From positions 3,790 through 67,789 of the forward strand of contig CAYPQK010000003.1 of NCBI GenBank assembly GCA_964412895.1: a stretch of DNA of 64,000 nt, in the 5' to 3' direction. The notes under the pieces were generated by a model. The model did no database searches, was not told the origin of the DNA, and saw only the letters and a program-made list of their open reading frames with translations. Position numbers and translations under genes: made by a program. The stretch comes from CALMRE01 sp964412895. Its GTDB lineage: Bacteria; UBP6; UBA1177; JAKLFG01. Of this stretch, positions 48,217 to 57,377 are shown one piece after another (the first letter of the stretch is position 1; the number at the start of each line of letters is the position of its first letter).

Positions 48217-49788
48217 ATGTTTAACTCGTTGATGCCTTTTCTGCCGATCCTGTTGATCGTCGGTTCCGTTGTCGGTCTTCTTTTGATCGTGTCGCTTTTC
48301 TCGCGCAACTACATCAAGGTGCCGCCGAACAAAATGGCCGTGTTCTTCGGCCGGCGCCACGGAGAAAAGGGGTACAAGGTCATTACCGGCGGCGCGAAAT
48401 GGAAGTGGCCCATCGTCGAAGATGTGCTCTTCATGGATCTGGCCACTTTCCAGCTTAAATTGAGCCTGCAGGGGATCCCGAACAAGGATGGCGTCAAGGT
48501 GAACATAAACGCCGTCGCGACCTGCAAGATCAAAGCGGACGACTCGTCGTTGGGCTCCGCCGTCGAACGCTTTCTGGGAAAACATAACGAAGAGATCCAC
48601 GCCGTGGTCCTCGAGAATCTCGAAGGGCAACTCCGCGCCGTTCTGGGCACGATGACCATCGAAGAGCTCATCAAGGAACGCGAACTGCTGATCTCGAAGG
48701 TTAAGAGCGAGGCGGCCACCGAACTCGACAAGATAGGTGTCGGCATCGACATCTTGAATATCCAGAACATCAGCGACGACATGGGGTACATCAAGGCGCT
48801 CGGCGAGAAGCGTACCGCCGAGGTCAAGCGCGACGCCGCCATCGGTACCGCGAACGCCGAGAGGGACGCGAAACAGCAAAGCACGACCGCGCAGAAAGAC
48901 GGCGCGATAAAGGAAGCCGAGAACGCCGCGATGACGGCCGAGGCGGAAAAAGACCGGGATGTTAAGAAGGCTACTTACTTCGCCGAGGTCGCCACCGAAA
49001 AGGCGCGGGCCGAACAGGCCGGTCCGCTGGCAAAGGCGCAGGCGGAGCAGGGCGTCGTCATCGCGCAGGTAAAGATCGATGAAGAGCGCCAGAAGGCGCA
49101 GATCGGCGTGCAGCAGCAGATGATCGCGGTCGCCGAGAAACAGAAAGAGGCCGAGATAGTCGTTCCCTCCAAGAAGGCGGCCGAAGCGGTGGTTGCGACG
49201 GCCGAAGGCGCCAAGCGCAAGCAGGTCATCGAATCGGAAGGCGGAAAGCAGGCGGTCATCAACGCCGCAGAGGCTTCCAAGCAGAGACAGGAACTGGAGG
49301 GCGCCGGCGAGGCGTCGAAGGTCAAGGCGGTCGGTCTGGCCAACGCCGATGCGATCCGCGCGAAACTGCTGGCCGAAGCCGAAGGCGCAAAGGCGAAACT
49401 GCTCGCCGAGGCCGAGGGGACCAAGGCGCGCCTGCTTGCCGAAGCCGAGGGCGCGAAGGCCCTGAACGATGCGCTTAACGATATGAGCCCCGGCGCGACC
49501 CTTCAGCTGGTACTCCAGAAACTGCCGTCGATACTCGCTACGGTACCGGCTATCGTGGCGGAAGCGGCCAAACCGCTGGGCGACATCGACAAGGTCGTCA
49601 TCATCGACAACGGCGGCGGCACCAACGCCAACGGCATGCAAAAGTTCGCCGGTCAGGCGCCCGCGGTCCTGCTGGGACTTCTCCAGACGGCCAAGGAGAT
49701 GGGCATCGACCCGACCGCGATGCTCGACAAGATAGGGATAAAGGCGACCGATGTCACCGACGCGACCGTCATCGAAAAGAAAGATTAG
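48217..49788 (+). CDS. Flotillin-like SPFH-domain protein (YqiK/FloT type)
   Basis: 523 residues. One N-terminal helix (LPILLIVGSVVGLLLIVSLF) then an SPFH domain (IKVPPNKMAVFFGRRHG to about residue 200) and a long Ala/Glu/Lys coiled coil containing repeated LLAEAEGAKAK units near 390-425. The C-terminal part is NDALNDMSPGATLQLVLQKLPSILATV. Flotillins assemble into membrane scaffolds. Pairing with the NfeD protein upstream is the usual arrangement. Confidence 0.9.
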   Translation: MFNSLMPFLPILLIVGSVVGLLLIVSLFSRNYIKVPPNKMAVFFGRRHGEKGYKVITGGAKWKWPIVEDVLFMDLATFQLKLSLQGIPNKDGVKVNINAVATCKIKADDSSLGSAVERFLGKHNEEIHAVVLENLEGQLRAVLGTMTIEELIKERELLISKVKSEAATELDKIGVGIDILNIQNISDDMGYIKALGEKRTAEVKRDAAIGTANAERDAKQQSTTAQKDGAIKEAENAAMTAEAEKDRDVKKATYFAEVATEKARAEQAGPLAKAQAEQGVVIAQVKIDEERQKAQIGVQQQMIAVAEKQKEAEIVVPSKKAAEAVVATAEGAKRKQVIESEGGKQAVINAAEASKQRQELEGAGEASKVKAVGLANADAIRAKLLAEAEGAKAKLLAEAEGTKARLLAEAEGAKALNDALNDMSPGATLQLVLQKLPSILATVPAIVAEAAKPLGDIDKVVIIDNGGGTNANGMQKFAGQAPAVLLGLLQTAKEMGIDPTAMLDKIGIKATDVTDATVIEKKD

Positions 49789-49823
49789 GTCGAACGCCGC
49801 GATCTAGCGGATCATCGAAAAAG

Positions 49824-51509
49824 TTATTCCTGAATGCCGGTGCCCGGCGTGGTCTCGTCGGCGAGCCATTCGAAATTGTCGAGCAGTATCGTCGAATCCC
49901 ATGAATGGTCGGGGCCGTAGCTGACGGTGCCCTGTTCGAAGACGGCGAATCGCAGCGTTATCTCTTCGCCCGGAACGACATTGCCCTGCGTGACCAGCCA
50001 GCCGGTACAGCCGCAGCCGCCGAAGTTGTCGAACCCGGTGCCCGCCAGTTCGGCGTCGCCGGTGCAGAAGCCCCAGTTGTTGTTCTCCTCGCTGCAAACG
50101 GTGAACAGTCCCGCCGGCGCGAGATCGACGCCGACCGGATTGCCCAGCACATCCTTGGCGAGGTTCTTGTCGTAGGGGTTGAGATGCTCCGAGGTCGGGT
50201 TGACCTGATTGAAGGTCGAATCGAGCAGGGCGATGAAGAAATCGTTGTAGTTGGACGAACTGCAGACGGTATCGGGATATTCGACCGAACAGAAATAGGT
50301 ATTGATGCGGAAGGCGCCCGCGTTGGGCGGCACCTTGAGCCGTACCGTCAGCATGATCGGGTCCTGTACGACCGGGAGCGCCTTTCCGGCGCAGGAGTTC
50401 TGCGTGGTCGGGTCGGGCGCCGCGCCGCCGCACGAGGGGGCTTTCGGGGCGGTGCAGTTCGGCTGGAAGTTTATCCAGTCTTCCGGCACGGTGCTGGCGG
50501 TCTTCATGTCGCCCGCCGCGAGCGTCGCCACCGACGCGTCCTTGGTCGGCCCATCCCACGGACCGGTCGATAAAATGGCGATGTTGTCGCCCTGTTTCTT
50601 CTCTATCGCGTTGCCGAACTTCGGGTTGACCGCGTAGGTCTGATAGGTGCCGTCGAAGTAGGGGAAGGGGAGACTCAGGCGGTTGTATTTCGGACAGGAG
50701 AACACCCCGCCGCTGTCGCAGATGTATTCGGTCGCCTGCGGACCGGCGAGTCCCAACTGCGCCGAGAGGAGCCACGGTTCGCAGAACCCGGCCGACCGGG
50801 CCAGAGATACGGCGCTCGAAGCGACATCCTGACTGACCGTCACGCCGGTGTCGCAGGCGGGATCCTTCTCGTCGGTTTCGCCGTTGCAGTTGTCGTCGAT
50901 GTCGTTGACCACCTCGTAGGCGCCGGGATGTACCATCGCCGGATTGGGGCAGTCGCCCGGCGAATCGCAGCAGTCCTCCGCGCAGTAGGTGTAGCCGTCG
51001 CCGTCCATGTCGCTGCCGTCATCGACGGTCCCGTTGCAGTCCTCGTCGGCGCCGTTATCGCATATCTCGAACAGCGGGCGTACCTCGCCGTTGCAGCCGC
51101 TCCAAGTACCGTCTTCCTTGCAGGTGCGCATTCCCGCCTTGCACGGGCCGACATTCTCGGTCCCCGCCTGACCGGTGTAATTGCAGGTCTCGGTCGCGCC
51201 GGGGGCGCAGTCGAGTCCCGCGTAGTCGACATCGGGCATCGGGCCGTCGCCGTCAGGACCTTCGACTTCGCTCGGGTCAGGTTGATCGTCGTCGATGATG
51301 CCGGTATTCCCGTCGTCGGCCCCGTCGGACTGGTCGATGTCGACGCCCGACTTGAGCTTGCATTCATGGTTCACTTTGTCGCAGAAGTAGATCGCCGTGT
51401 CGCCGCAGTCGGAGTCGATGGTGCATTCGCCGCCGCCGCCGTCGTCGGGCTGCGTGCAGGCCGGGAGAATGAACAGTACGGCGATAAGGGGCGCGAACAT
51501 TCTTTTCAT
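49824..51509 (-). CDS. Choice-of-anchor-L-like lipoprotein with MopE-type motifs
   Basis: 561 residues; start ATG with ggagg upstream, lipid Cys18 (ILPAC). Residues about 25-230 hold Cys-rich modules: an Asp-rich stalk, a CNYTGQAG..C..GMRTC segment and two MopE-type motifs (CDNGADEDCNGTVDDG and DDNCNGETDEKDPAC). From about 235 a large domain (ARSAGFCEPWLLSAQLG, YICDSGGVFSCP, GDNIAILSTG) resembles the choice-of-anchor-L proteins of myxobacteria and closes DHSWDSTILLDNFEW...TTPGTGIQE. Surface-bound; ligand unknown. Confidence 0.8.
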   Translation of the reverse strand: MKRMFAPLIAVLFILPACTQPDDGGGGECTIDSDCGDTAIYFCDKVNHECKLKSGVDIDQSDGADDGNTGIIDDDQPDPSEVEGPDGDGPMPDVDYAGLDCAPGATETCNYTGQAGTENVGPCKAGMRTCKEDGTWSGCNGEVRPLFEICDNGADEDCNGTVDDGSDMDGDGYTYCAEDCCDSPGDCPNPAMVHPGAYEVVNDIDDNCNGETDEKDPACDTGVTVSQDVASSAVSLARSAGFCEPWLLSAQLGLAGPQATEYICDSGGVFSCPKYNRLSLPFPYFDGTYQTYAVNPKFGNAIEKKQGDNIAILSTGPWDGPTKDASVATLAAGDMKTASTVPEDWINFQPNCTAPKAPSCGGAAPDPTTQNSCAGKALPVVQDPIMLTVRLKVPPNAGAFRINTYFCSVEYPDTVCSSSNYNDFFIALLDSTFNQVNPTSEHLNPYDKNLAKDVLGNPVGVDLAPAGLFTVCSEENNNWGFCTGDAELAGTGFDNFGGCGCTGWLVTQGNVVPGEEITLRFAVFEQGTVSYGPDHSWDSTILLDNFEWLADETTPGTGIQE

Positions 51510-51544
51510 GGAGCGACCTCCGTTCCTTCATGGCGGACACTACG

Positions 51545-51572
51545 ACTGTAACCTGCCCGTACGACAAGTCAA
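51545..51572 (-). promoter_or_regulatory. Possible promoter of the choice-of-anchor-like lipoprotein
   Basis: Minus strand TTGACT, 16-base spacer, TACAGT; 35 bases before the ATG at 51509. Confidence 0.45.
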
Positions 51573-51599
51573 TCCTTTTTTTTGCGCGGTCGCCGGGGC

Positions 51600-51628
51600 T
51601 TGACAATGAGGGGGCGCTCTGGTAGAGA
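51600..51628 (+). promoter_or_regulatory. Possible promoter of the MFS gene
   Basis: TTGACA, 17-base spacer, TAGAGA; 24 bases before the ATG at 51653. The -10 box is weak. Confidence 0.4.
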
Positions 51629-51652
51629 GTGGCCGGACCGCGGAGGAGCGCG

Positions 51653-52891
51653 ATGCATCTCTCCACCACATTCCGGGCGCTCGGCTCGCGCAACTACCGG
51701 CTCTACTTCTGGGGGCAGGCCCTTTCGCTCATCGGCACCTGGATGCAGACCGTCGCGCTGGGGTGGCTCGTCTACCGGCTCACCGATTCGGCGTTCCTGC
51801 TGGGCGTGGTCGGTTTCTCGTCGCAGATACCGACGCTCTTTCTGGCCCCCTTCACCGGCGTGGCGGCCGACCGCTTCCCGCGCCGGGCGATACTCCTTGC
51901 CACCCAGTCGCTCTTCATGGTGCAGGCGCTCGCGCTCGCCGCCATAGTCCTTCTCCAAGTCGAGACCGTTCCGATCATCATCCTGCTCAGCCTTATTCAC
52001 GGTCTGATCATGGCCTTCGACGCACCGGCGCGCCACGCGTTCGTGGTCGAGATAGTCGCAACGCGCGACGATCTCTCCAACGGCATCGCCCTCAACTCCG
52101 CCCTGTTCCACGCCTCGCGGCTCATCGGCCCGTCGGCGGCGGGGATACTCATCATGCTCTGGGGCGAGGGGATATGCTTCCTCATCAACGGACTCAGCTA
52201 TATCACCACCATAGCGGCGCTTACGGCCATCCGTCTCGCCCCCGCGACGACCGCGCGGAGCGGCGAACCGATATTCACCCAGTTCGCCGACGGGATCCGC
52301 TACGCCCGCAACTCCCTGCCGATAAAGAGCGTTCTCCTGCTCGTCGCCTTCGTCTGCTTTGTCGGGATGCCCTACACGACGCTGCTTCCCATCATCGCCC
52401 GCGATGTCCTGCACGGCGACAGCTCCACCTTCGGCTATCTCATGTCGGGCGCCGGGATCGGCGCACTGTCGGGCGCCCTCTATCTCGCGTCGCGGCCCAA
52501 TAATGCGGCGCTTCTGGGCAATCTGGTGTGGGCGCCGGCCCTTTTCGGCGCCGGGGCGCTGACGCTTGCCTTCTCCAAGAGTTTTTCCCTGTCGTTCGTG
52601 ATACTGGCCGTCGCCGCCTTCGGCATGATGAGCGTCATGGCGACCGCCAACACGGTACTGCAGAATGTCGTATCGGAAAAGATGCGCGGCCGGGTGATGA
52701 GTCTCTACACCATATCGTTCTTCGGGTCGGTACCGTTCGGCAACCTGCTGGCCGGATCGCTCGCCGCTCACCTCGGCGCCCCCGCCACCATCTTCATCTC
52801 CGGCGCCCTCTGCATCGTCGCGGCGGCGGTGTTCAGGATGAACTATCCGGAAATAGAGAAAGAACTGGCCGCGGCGGGTGCGACGAAGTAG
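51653..52891 (+). CDS. MFS transporter (MFS_3/EntS-like)
   Basis: 412 residues, about 12 helices. The start ATG at 51653 has ggagg upstream; an earlier in-frame GTG lies before the ribosome site. Typical features are RNYRLYFWGQALSLIGTWMQ, GVAADRFPRRAIL (MFS loop 2-3), FDAPARHAFVVEIV and EKMRGRVMSLY. This group includes the enterobactin exporter EntS and related drug or siderophore exporters; the substrate is unknown. It converges on the peroxiredoxin gene. Confidence 0.88.
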   Translation: MHLSTTFRALGSRNYRLYFWGQALSLIGTWMQTVALGWLVYRLTDSAFLLGVVGFSSQIPTLFLAPFTGVAADRFPRRAILLATQSLFMVQALALAAIVLLQVETVPIIILLSLIHGLIMAFDAPARHAFVVEIVATRDDLSNGIALNSALFHASRLIGPSAAGILIMLWGEGICFLINGLSYITTIAALTAIRLAPATTARSGEPIFTQFADGIRYARNSLPIKSVLLLVAFVCFVGMPYTTLLPIIARDVLHGDSSTFGYLMSGAGIGALSGALYLASRPNNAALLGNLVWAPALFGAGALTLAFSKSFSLSFVILAVAAFGMMSVMATANTVLQNVVSEKMRGRVMSLYTISFFGSVPFGNLLAGSLAAHLGAPATIFISGALCIVAAAVFRMNYPEIEKELAAAGATK

Positions 52892-52917
52892 GGATATTTA
52901 AGGGAATTTCGGGACGA

Positions 52918-53832
52918 TTATTTCTTCTTGGCGCTCTTTTCGGCGATGACCGCGAGTATCTCTTCGATATCGGGGATCTGCGAGATCTGATAGATCTTCA
53001 TCCAGATGATCTTACCGCTTTCGTCGACAAGGATGTTCACGCGGCCCGAGACGCCGCCCTTATCGATGAACTGCCCGTATTTCTTGGCGACTTCGCCGTG
53101 CGGCCAGAAGTCGGCCAGTATCTGGACCTGATCGAGTTCGATGAAGTTCGCCCATTCGCGCTTCGAATAAAAGGAATCGACGCTGATCCCGAGCGGAACG
53201 GTGTTAAGTTTATCGAATTCCTGCTTTTTCAGCTCAAGGCATTTCATCTGTATCTCGCAGACCGGGGTCCACGCGAGCGGGTGGAAGGAAAGGAGCACTT
53301 TCTTTCCCTTGAAACTGCTTAATCTGACCTCGTTGCCGAGCTGATCCTTGAGGTTGAAATCGGGAGCCATATCGCCGACTTTCGGTCCTTTCTTCTCGGT
53401 CTTGGGGGCCGGGGCGGCTGCCGGGCCGGCGACGGGCGGGGTAGGGGCGGGCGGGTTCGCGACGGCGGTCGGCGACGGTGNNNNNNNNNNTGCCGGTTTG
53501 GGGGCCGGGGCCGGTTTCGCGGCGGGCGCGGCGACCGGTTTGGGGGCCACAACGGGCTTAACTGCCTGTTTCGGTTCCGGCTTCGGGGCAGACTTGGCGA
53601 CCGGTTTAGGGGCCGGTTTCGGGGCCGGCTTGGCGACCGGTTTGGGGGCCGGTTTCGGGGCCGGCTTGGCCACCGGTTTCGGAGCGGGCTTCACAGCCTT
53701 AACCGGCTGTTTTTGAACAGGTTTCGGCGCAGGTTTGGTCGGTTTCGGGGCAGGCTTGGTCGGCTTCGGGGCCGGTTTCGGCGCAGGATTCTTTCCCTTC
53801 ACGGGAGCGGTTGTCTTCTTTTTGTCGGCCAT
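52918..53832 (-). CDS. Peroxiredoxin with long Pro/Ala/Lys repeat extension (contains gap)
   Basis: 304 residues as sequenced. ATG at 53832 has aaggag upstream. Residues about 10-150 are repeats such as KPAPKPAPKPVA; the 10-N gap lies here. The AhpC/TSA domain (about 155-304) has GDMAPDFNLKDQLGNEV, the peroxidatic site PLAWTPVCEIQM, and KYGQFIDKGGVSGRVNILVD. No second conserved resolving Cys is obvious (CLELKK follows closely). The extension has no signal peptide, so the protein is probably cytosolic with an elongated tail, possibly binding nucleic acid or the surface of other proteins. Tandem 12-bp direct repeats near its promoter suggest regulation. Confidence 0.85.
   Translation of the reverse strand: MADKKKTTAPVKGKNPAPKPAPKPTKPAPKPTKPAPKPVQKQPVKAVKPAPKPVAKPAPKPAPKPVAKPAPKPAPKPVAKSAPKPEPKQAVKPVVAPKPVAAPAAKPAPAPKPAXXXXPSPTAVANPPAPTPPVAGPAAAPAPKTEKKGPKVGDMAPDFNLKDQLGNEVRLSSFKGKKVLLSFHPLAWTPVCEIQMKCLELKKQEFDKLNTVPLGISVDSFYSKREWANFIELDQVQILADFWPHGEVAKKYGQFIDKGGVSGRVNILVDESGKIIWMKIYQISQIPDIEEILAVIAEKSAKKK
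53481..53490. other. Assembly gap (10 N) in a repetitive region
   Basis: Ten Ns inside the Pro/Ala/Lys-coding repeat. The true length is unknown; the frame stays open across it. Confidence 0.99.
53593..53700. repeat. Tandem 36-bp repeats coding for KPAPKPAPKPVA units
   Basis: A unit reading GGGGCCGGTTTCGGGG on the plus strand recurs at 36-base steps. Copies are almost identical, so repeat number may vary between strains and explains the nearby gap. Confidence 0.7.
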
Positions 53833-53875
53833 AATCAACTCCTTATCAAATTGTCAGGCAACAATGTTCGTCGGT

Positions 53876-53903
53876 ATCATACAGAAAAGTCCGAAAATCT
53901 CAA
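53876..53903 (-). promoter_or_regulatory. Promoter of the peroxiredoxin gene
   Basis: Minus strand TTGAGA, 16-base spacer, TATGAT; 43 bases before the ATG at 53832. Confidence 0.5.
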
Positions 53904-53922
53904 CATTTTTCTCAACATTTTA
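53899..53922. repeat. Two tandem 12-bp direct repeats overlapping the peroxiredoxin -35 box
   Basis: CTCAACATTTTT at 53899-53910 is followed at once by CTCAACATTTTA. Their position at the -35 region makes them a candidate activator or repressor site. Confidence 0.45.
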
Positions 53923-53984
53923 GGGAAAGAGGGTTTTTGTGTCAGAAAATGTGGATAGCGCTCCCCTGTATCACAAAAGAGTTC

Positions 53985-54013
53985 TTTACTTTTAGGTAGT
54001 TCTGGTGTATAGC
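53985..54013 (+). promoter_or_regulatory. Possible promoter of the nitrilase-family gene
   Basis: TTTACT, 17-base spacer, TATAGC; about 32 bases before the ATG at 54046. Confidence 0.4.
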
Positions 54014-54045
54014 CGAAATGACGAAGGTAAACAATGGGGGTCGTC

Positions 54046-54831
54046 ATGCGGATCGCTCTTATTCAGAACCGGCCGCTCTTCGGAGAGGTCGAAAAGAATC
54101 TTAACCACCTGTTTGAACTCATTGAATCGGTCGACGCGGACCTCTATGTGCTCCCCGAACTCTGTTTTTCGGGATATCAGTTCATTTCGACCGATGAGCT
54201 CCGGTCGCTCGCGGTCGATCCCGACGGGGCGGTCATCGGCTGGTTCCGGCAGATGGCGCGAGACCGCAACGCATCGATAGCGTTCGGCTATCCGGAACTC
54301 GCGCCGTGCGGCTGCTACAACGCCGCGATGGTGGTCACCCCCGACGGCTGCGACCTGCGCTACCGGAAAAGTCACCTATTCTATAAGGAGAAGGAGTTCT
54401 TCCTGCCGGGCGACAGCGGTTTCAACATCATCGCATGGTGCGGGATGCGGATAGGACTCGCCGTCTGTTTCGACTGGTATTTCCCCGAAAGTTTCCGGAC
54501 ACTTGCTCTTAAAGGGGCCGATGTCATCGCCCACTGTTCCAACCTCGTGATGCCTTACTGTCAACAGGCCGATTTCGCACGCGCTTTGGAGAACCGGGTC
54601 TATATCGCGACCGCCAACCGCATCGGCACCGAAGAGCGCGACGGCGAAAAACTGACCTTCACCGGCGGCAGCGTACTTGTTTCTCCGCGCGGCGAATATC
54701 TCCTCAACCTGTCCAAGGATGCCGAGGCGGCCGAGGTGGCCGTCATCGATCTCACCCTTGCCCGCGAGAAGAAGATAAACCGCCACAACGATATCTTCAT
54801 CGACCGGCGTCCTGATCTCTATTTGCTCTGA
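54046..54831 (+). CDS. Carbon-nitrogen hydrolase (nitrilase superfamily)
   Basis: 261 residues. Catalytic triad Glu38 (LPELCFSGYQF), Lys108 (YRKSHLFYKEKEFFLPGD) and Cys141 (GLAVCFDWYFPESFR) is complete. The family hydrolyses amides or nitriles; close relatives are omega-amidases, carbamoyl-putrescine hydrolases and deaminated-glutathione amidases, and the substrate cannot be fixed. ATG at 54046 (tggggg upstream) gives the usual MRIALIQ start; an in-frame ATG at 54034 is a possible alternative. Cytosolic, single gene. Confidence 0.87.
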   Translation: MRIALIQNRPLFGEVEKNLNHLFELIESVDADLYVLPELCFSGYQFISTDELRSLAVDPDGAVIGWFRQMARDRNASIAFGYPELAPCGCYNAAMVVTPDGCDLRYRKSHLFYKEKEFFLPGDSGFNIIAWCGMRIGLAVCFDWYFPESFRTLALKGADVIAHCSNLVMPYCQQADFARALENRVYIATANRIGTEERDGEKLTFTGGSVLVSPRGEYLLNLSKDAEAAEVAVIDLTLAREKKINRHNDIFIDRRPDLYLL

Positions 54832-54860
54832 ATCAGGGGTGCCGGGGCCTCCGGATGGTC

Positions 54861-54888
54861 TTGATAAATTTGTGGCGACAAGTATAGT
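54861..54888 (+). promoter_or_regulatory. Strong sigma-70-like promoter of the lipoprotein/sialidase operon
   Basis: TTGATA, 16-base spacer, TATAGT; 35 bases before the ATG at 54924. Confidence 0.65.
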
Positions 54889-54923
54889 TGACGGTGATCG
54901 ATGAATACCGGATGGAGGAGATA

Positions 54924-56000
54924 ATGACCTTACGGTTTTTGTTACCGTTTTTTTTCGTTTCGATAGGCGTGTTCTGTTTTAGCGGATGTGTCGTTGAGGA
55001 ACTTCCCAACTGCGGCAACGGCATTCTCGACGGGAACGAAGAGTGCGACGACGGCAATCTGGAGAACGGTGACGGTTGTAACAGTCATTGTGTCCTTGAA
55101 ACGGCGCTCGGAGATAGCGATGCGGCGGGACAGGACGGCGATACCGTGCAGGACGATCCGGCGGTGACCGACGCCGTCGGTGATGATGTCGCTGACACGG
55201 CCTCCGCCGACAAAGATACGACCGTCGATATGGATGACGATGAGACGCCCGATACTGCCGTCGATACCGAAACGATGCCCGATCAGGATATCCCGTGCGG
55301 GAACGGTACGGTCGACACGGGCGAATTGTGCGATGGGAATCAGACTTTTTGCAGCGAACTCACCGACGGCGAGAAGATCGGCGTCGCCGACTGTAACGAG
55401 TATTGCAACGGCTGGGACACGAGCACCTGCACCGACGGCCCGCAGGTCGCGACGATGGAAGCGATAGCCTATTCGGCGAGTTATATCTACCCCGACATCG
55501 CCGGAGTCGAAGCGAATCAGACCCCCGCCACCTACGGCACGGCGGCGTTCCGCGCGACGGTGACCATCAATTCCTCGACCTACTATATCCCGCACAATCA
55601 GGCGGACAATCATCTCATCCCCGCCATAGTCGCCGACAACATGGTGCTGGTGCTCCAGAATTCCTATGCGGGAAACTCGTTCACGCTGCCCTATGTCATG
55701 CTCGGCATGGCCCAGAGTTCGGTCACGACCGGGGCCTCTCTCGAGGCCGGTATCTCGTCGAGTTATGAGGCGAATTTTCTCGTTTTCGACAACACCGTCG
55801 ATCCGGCGAATTCCGATTACGACTGCGTTATCCTCGTCGGTTTCGGTATGTTGGACATTTCGCAGGCTAACCTGACGCTGGGCTCGACGGGGCGGTTATC
55901 CTTCACCTCCGACAACATGCGGCTTTACCTTCCTTCGCAGACCCCCGACGGCGACATGCAGAGCGAGATCACGGCAAGCGGTTTCGCTATCTGTCAGTGA
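54924..56000 (+). CDS. Cys-rich lipoprotein with DUF4215-like repeat
   Basis: 358 residues. ATG at 54924 has aggag upstream; lipid Cys22 (CFSGC). Residues about 28-55 form a DUF4215-like repeat (CGNGILDGNEECDDGN, DGCNSHC). An Asp/Thr stalk follows, then a second Cys module (CGNGTVDTGELCDGN, CNEYCNGWDTSTC) like those on the trypsin-like protease. The C-terminal 190 residues are a beta-rich domain of unknown kind (TYYIPHNQADNHLIPAIVADN). It is followed by the sialidase-like gene in one operon. Confidence 0.78.
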   Translation: MTLRFLLPFFFVSIGVFCFSGCVVEELPNCGNGILDGNEECDDGNLENGDGCNSHCVLETALGDSDAAGQDGDTVQDDPAVTDAVGDDVADTASADKDTTVDMDDDETPDTAVDTETMPDQDIPCGNGTVDTGELCDGNQTFCSELTDGEKIGVADCNEYCNGWDTSTCTDGPQVATMEAIAYSASYIYPDIAGVEANQTPATYGTAAFRATVTINSSTYYIPHNQADNHLIPAIVADNMVLVLQNSYAGNSFTLPYVMLGMAQSSVTTGASLEAGISSSYEANFLVFDNTVDPANSDYDCVILVGFGMLDISQANLTLGSTGRLSFTSDNMRLYLPSQTPDGDMQSEITASGFAICQ

Positions 56001-56008
56001 GGATGGTC

Positions 56009-57274
56009 ATGAAACGGACGATTATCTTCGCGATGTGTCCGGTCTTTCTTCTTTTTGTTTTGTGTTCCTGCGGTGATCCCGGCCGTGAAAAAGAGACGGA
56101 TGCCGACGCGGTCGTCGATGGCGACGGTATCGCGCAAGCCGATGAAGACCTGCTCGCCGACGATGCCGATCCGCTTCCCGCGGCGATTACCTTCACCCCG
56201 GAGGGCGAAGAGATCGTTCTTATCGAGGGCGGCGGACACTACGCCTTTCCCGATATCGTGCGGCGTGCCGACGGATCGCTCTTCGTCGCCTACCGTTTCG
56301 GGTCGAGCCATGCCGACAACGGCGGGCGGCTTTTATTTCAGACGGGCAGCGCAGACGGTGCCGTCTGGAGCGATCCGTCACCGCTTGTCAACACCGCCGG
56401 TCTCGATGATCGCGATCCCTCGCTGACCGTTCTTTCGGATGGCCGCATCGCCTTGAACTGGTTCGAGTATTATTTCACCGACGATCCGACGGTGCAGCCT
56501 TATGCGCACCATGTGTTCACCGCCTTTTCCTCCGACGGCGGCGCGTCGTTCTCGGAGGGGGTGCAGGTTGACCCCGGGCCGCTCGACTACGCCGGTGCGA
56601 CGATAGACGAAGAAGGTATCTGGCGCGATGCCGAGGGTGCCGAGGTTCTTATCATGGCCTGCTCGAGCCCGATGATAGAGCACGACGGTGCGCTTCTGTT
56701 GCCGCTTTACGGCGGCAATGCGCTCAACTACACTAATTTCTCGCTCACTCCGCATAAGCCTATAGCGCTCGGGCGCTCCGACGACGGCGGGCAGACATGG
56801 AGTTCCGCGGAGATCGCCGGCAACGACGACGACCTCTGGCTCATGGAACCGGCTATCCTCGACATCGGCGGTACGCGGATGATCATGCAGGTCCGCAGCG
56901 CGGCGGGCAGTTCCCCGTCGAACAAAGGTAAGCTGCTTCAGAGCGTTTCAACGGACGGCGGCGCGACCTGGAGCGCCTACACGGAACTGCCGTTCATCGC
57001 CCATGCGCCGGAACTCGTCAAGCTCGGTAACGGCGTGATCGTCTCGGCGTTCCGTTGGCTTAACGACTCCTACACCGCCGAAAATGTTTCTTTCGTCTAT
57101 TCTCTCGACGGCGGTGCGACCTGGTCCGATCTCGTCATCGTCCGCGATTGCGGCGCGGCCGAATGCGGATATCCCGGTATCGTCGAATTGCCCGGGAACC
57201 GGATACTCATCGTCTACTACCTTCCCGGCGGCGCAGGCATCGCCGCACGGATGTATAGCTTTTCCGCGTCGTAA
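56009..57274 (+). CDS. Sialidase-like (BNR/Asp-box) lipoprotein
   Basis: 421 residues. ATG at 56009 has gagg upstream; lipid Cys at 21 (CSCG). A short Asp stalk precedes a six-bladed propeller with four Asp boxes: SSDGGASFSE, SDDGGQTWSS, STDGGATWSA and SLDGGATWSD; FPDIVRRADGSLFVAYRFG opens the first blade. The family covers exo-alpha-sialidases and related glycan-binding propellers. The arginine triad and Tyr/Glu nucleophile pair could not be confidently placed, so enzymatic activity is uncertain. Surface-located. Confidence 0.8.
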   Translation: MKRTIIFAMCPVFLLFVLCSCGDPGREKETDADAVVDGDGIAQADEDLLADDADPLPAAITFTPEGEEIVLIEGGGHYAFPDIVRRADGSLFVAYRFGSSHADNGGRLLFQTGSADGAVWSDPSPLVNTAGLDDRDPSLTVLSDGRIALNWFEYYFTDDPTVQPYAHHVFTAFSSDGGASFSEGVQVDPGPLDYAGATIDEEGIWRDAEGAEVLIMACSSPMIEHDGALLLPLYGGNALNYTNFSLTPHKPIALGRSDDGGQTWSSAEIAGNDDDLWLMEPAILDIGGTRMIMQVRSAAGSSPSNKGKLLQSVSTDGGATWSAYTELPFIAHAPELVKLGNGVIVSAFRWLNDSYTAENVSFVYSLDGGATWSDLVIVRDCGAAECGYPGIVELPGNRILIVYYLPGGAGIAARMYSFSAS

Positions 57275-57321
57275 AAGATCCCTCCCGAAGCGGACAAAAA
57301 AACAAGAAAATAAATGACTTT

Positions 57322-57349
57322 TTGACTTTCTGACAAAATCGGATATTAT
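57322..57349 (+). promoter_or_regulatory. Strong sigma-70-like promoter of the histidine kinase
   Basis: TTGACT, 16-base spacer, TATTAT; 28 bases before the ATG at 57378. Confidence 0.65.
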
Positions 57350-57377
57350 CGGGTTGCTTTTATAGCCGGTGTGGAAT

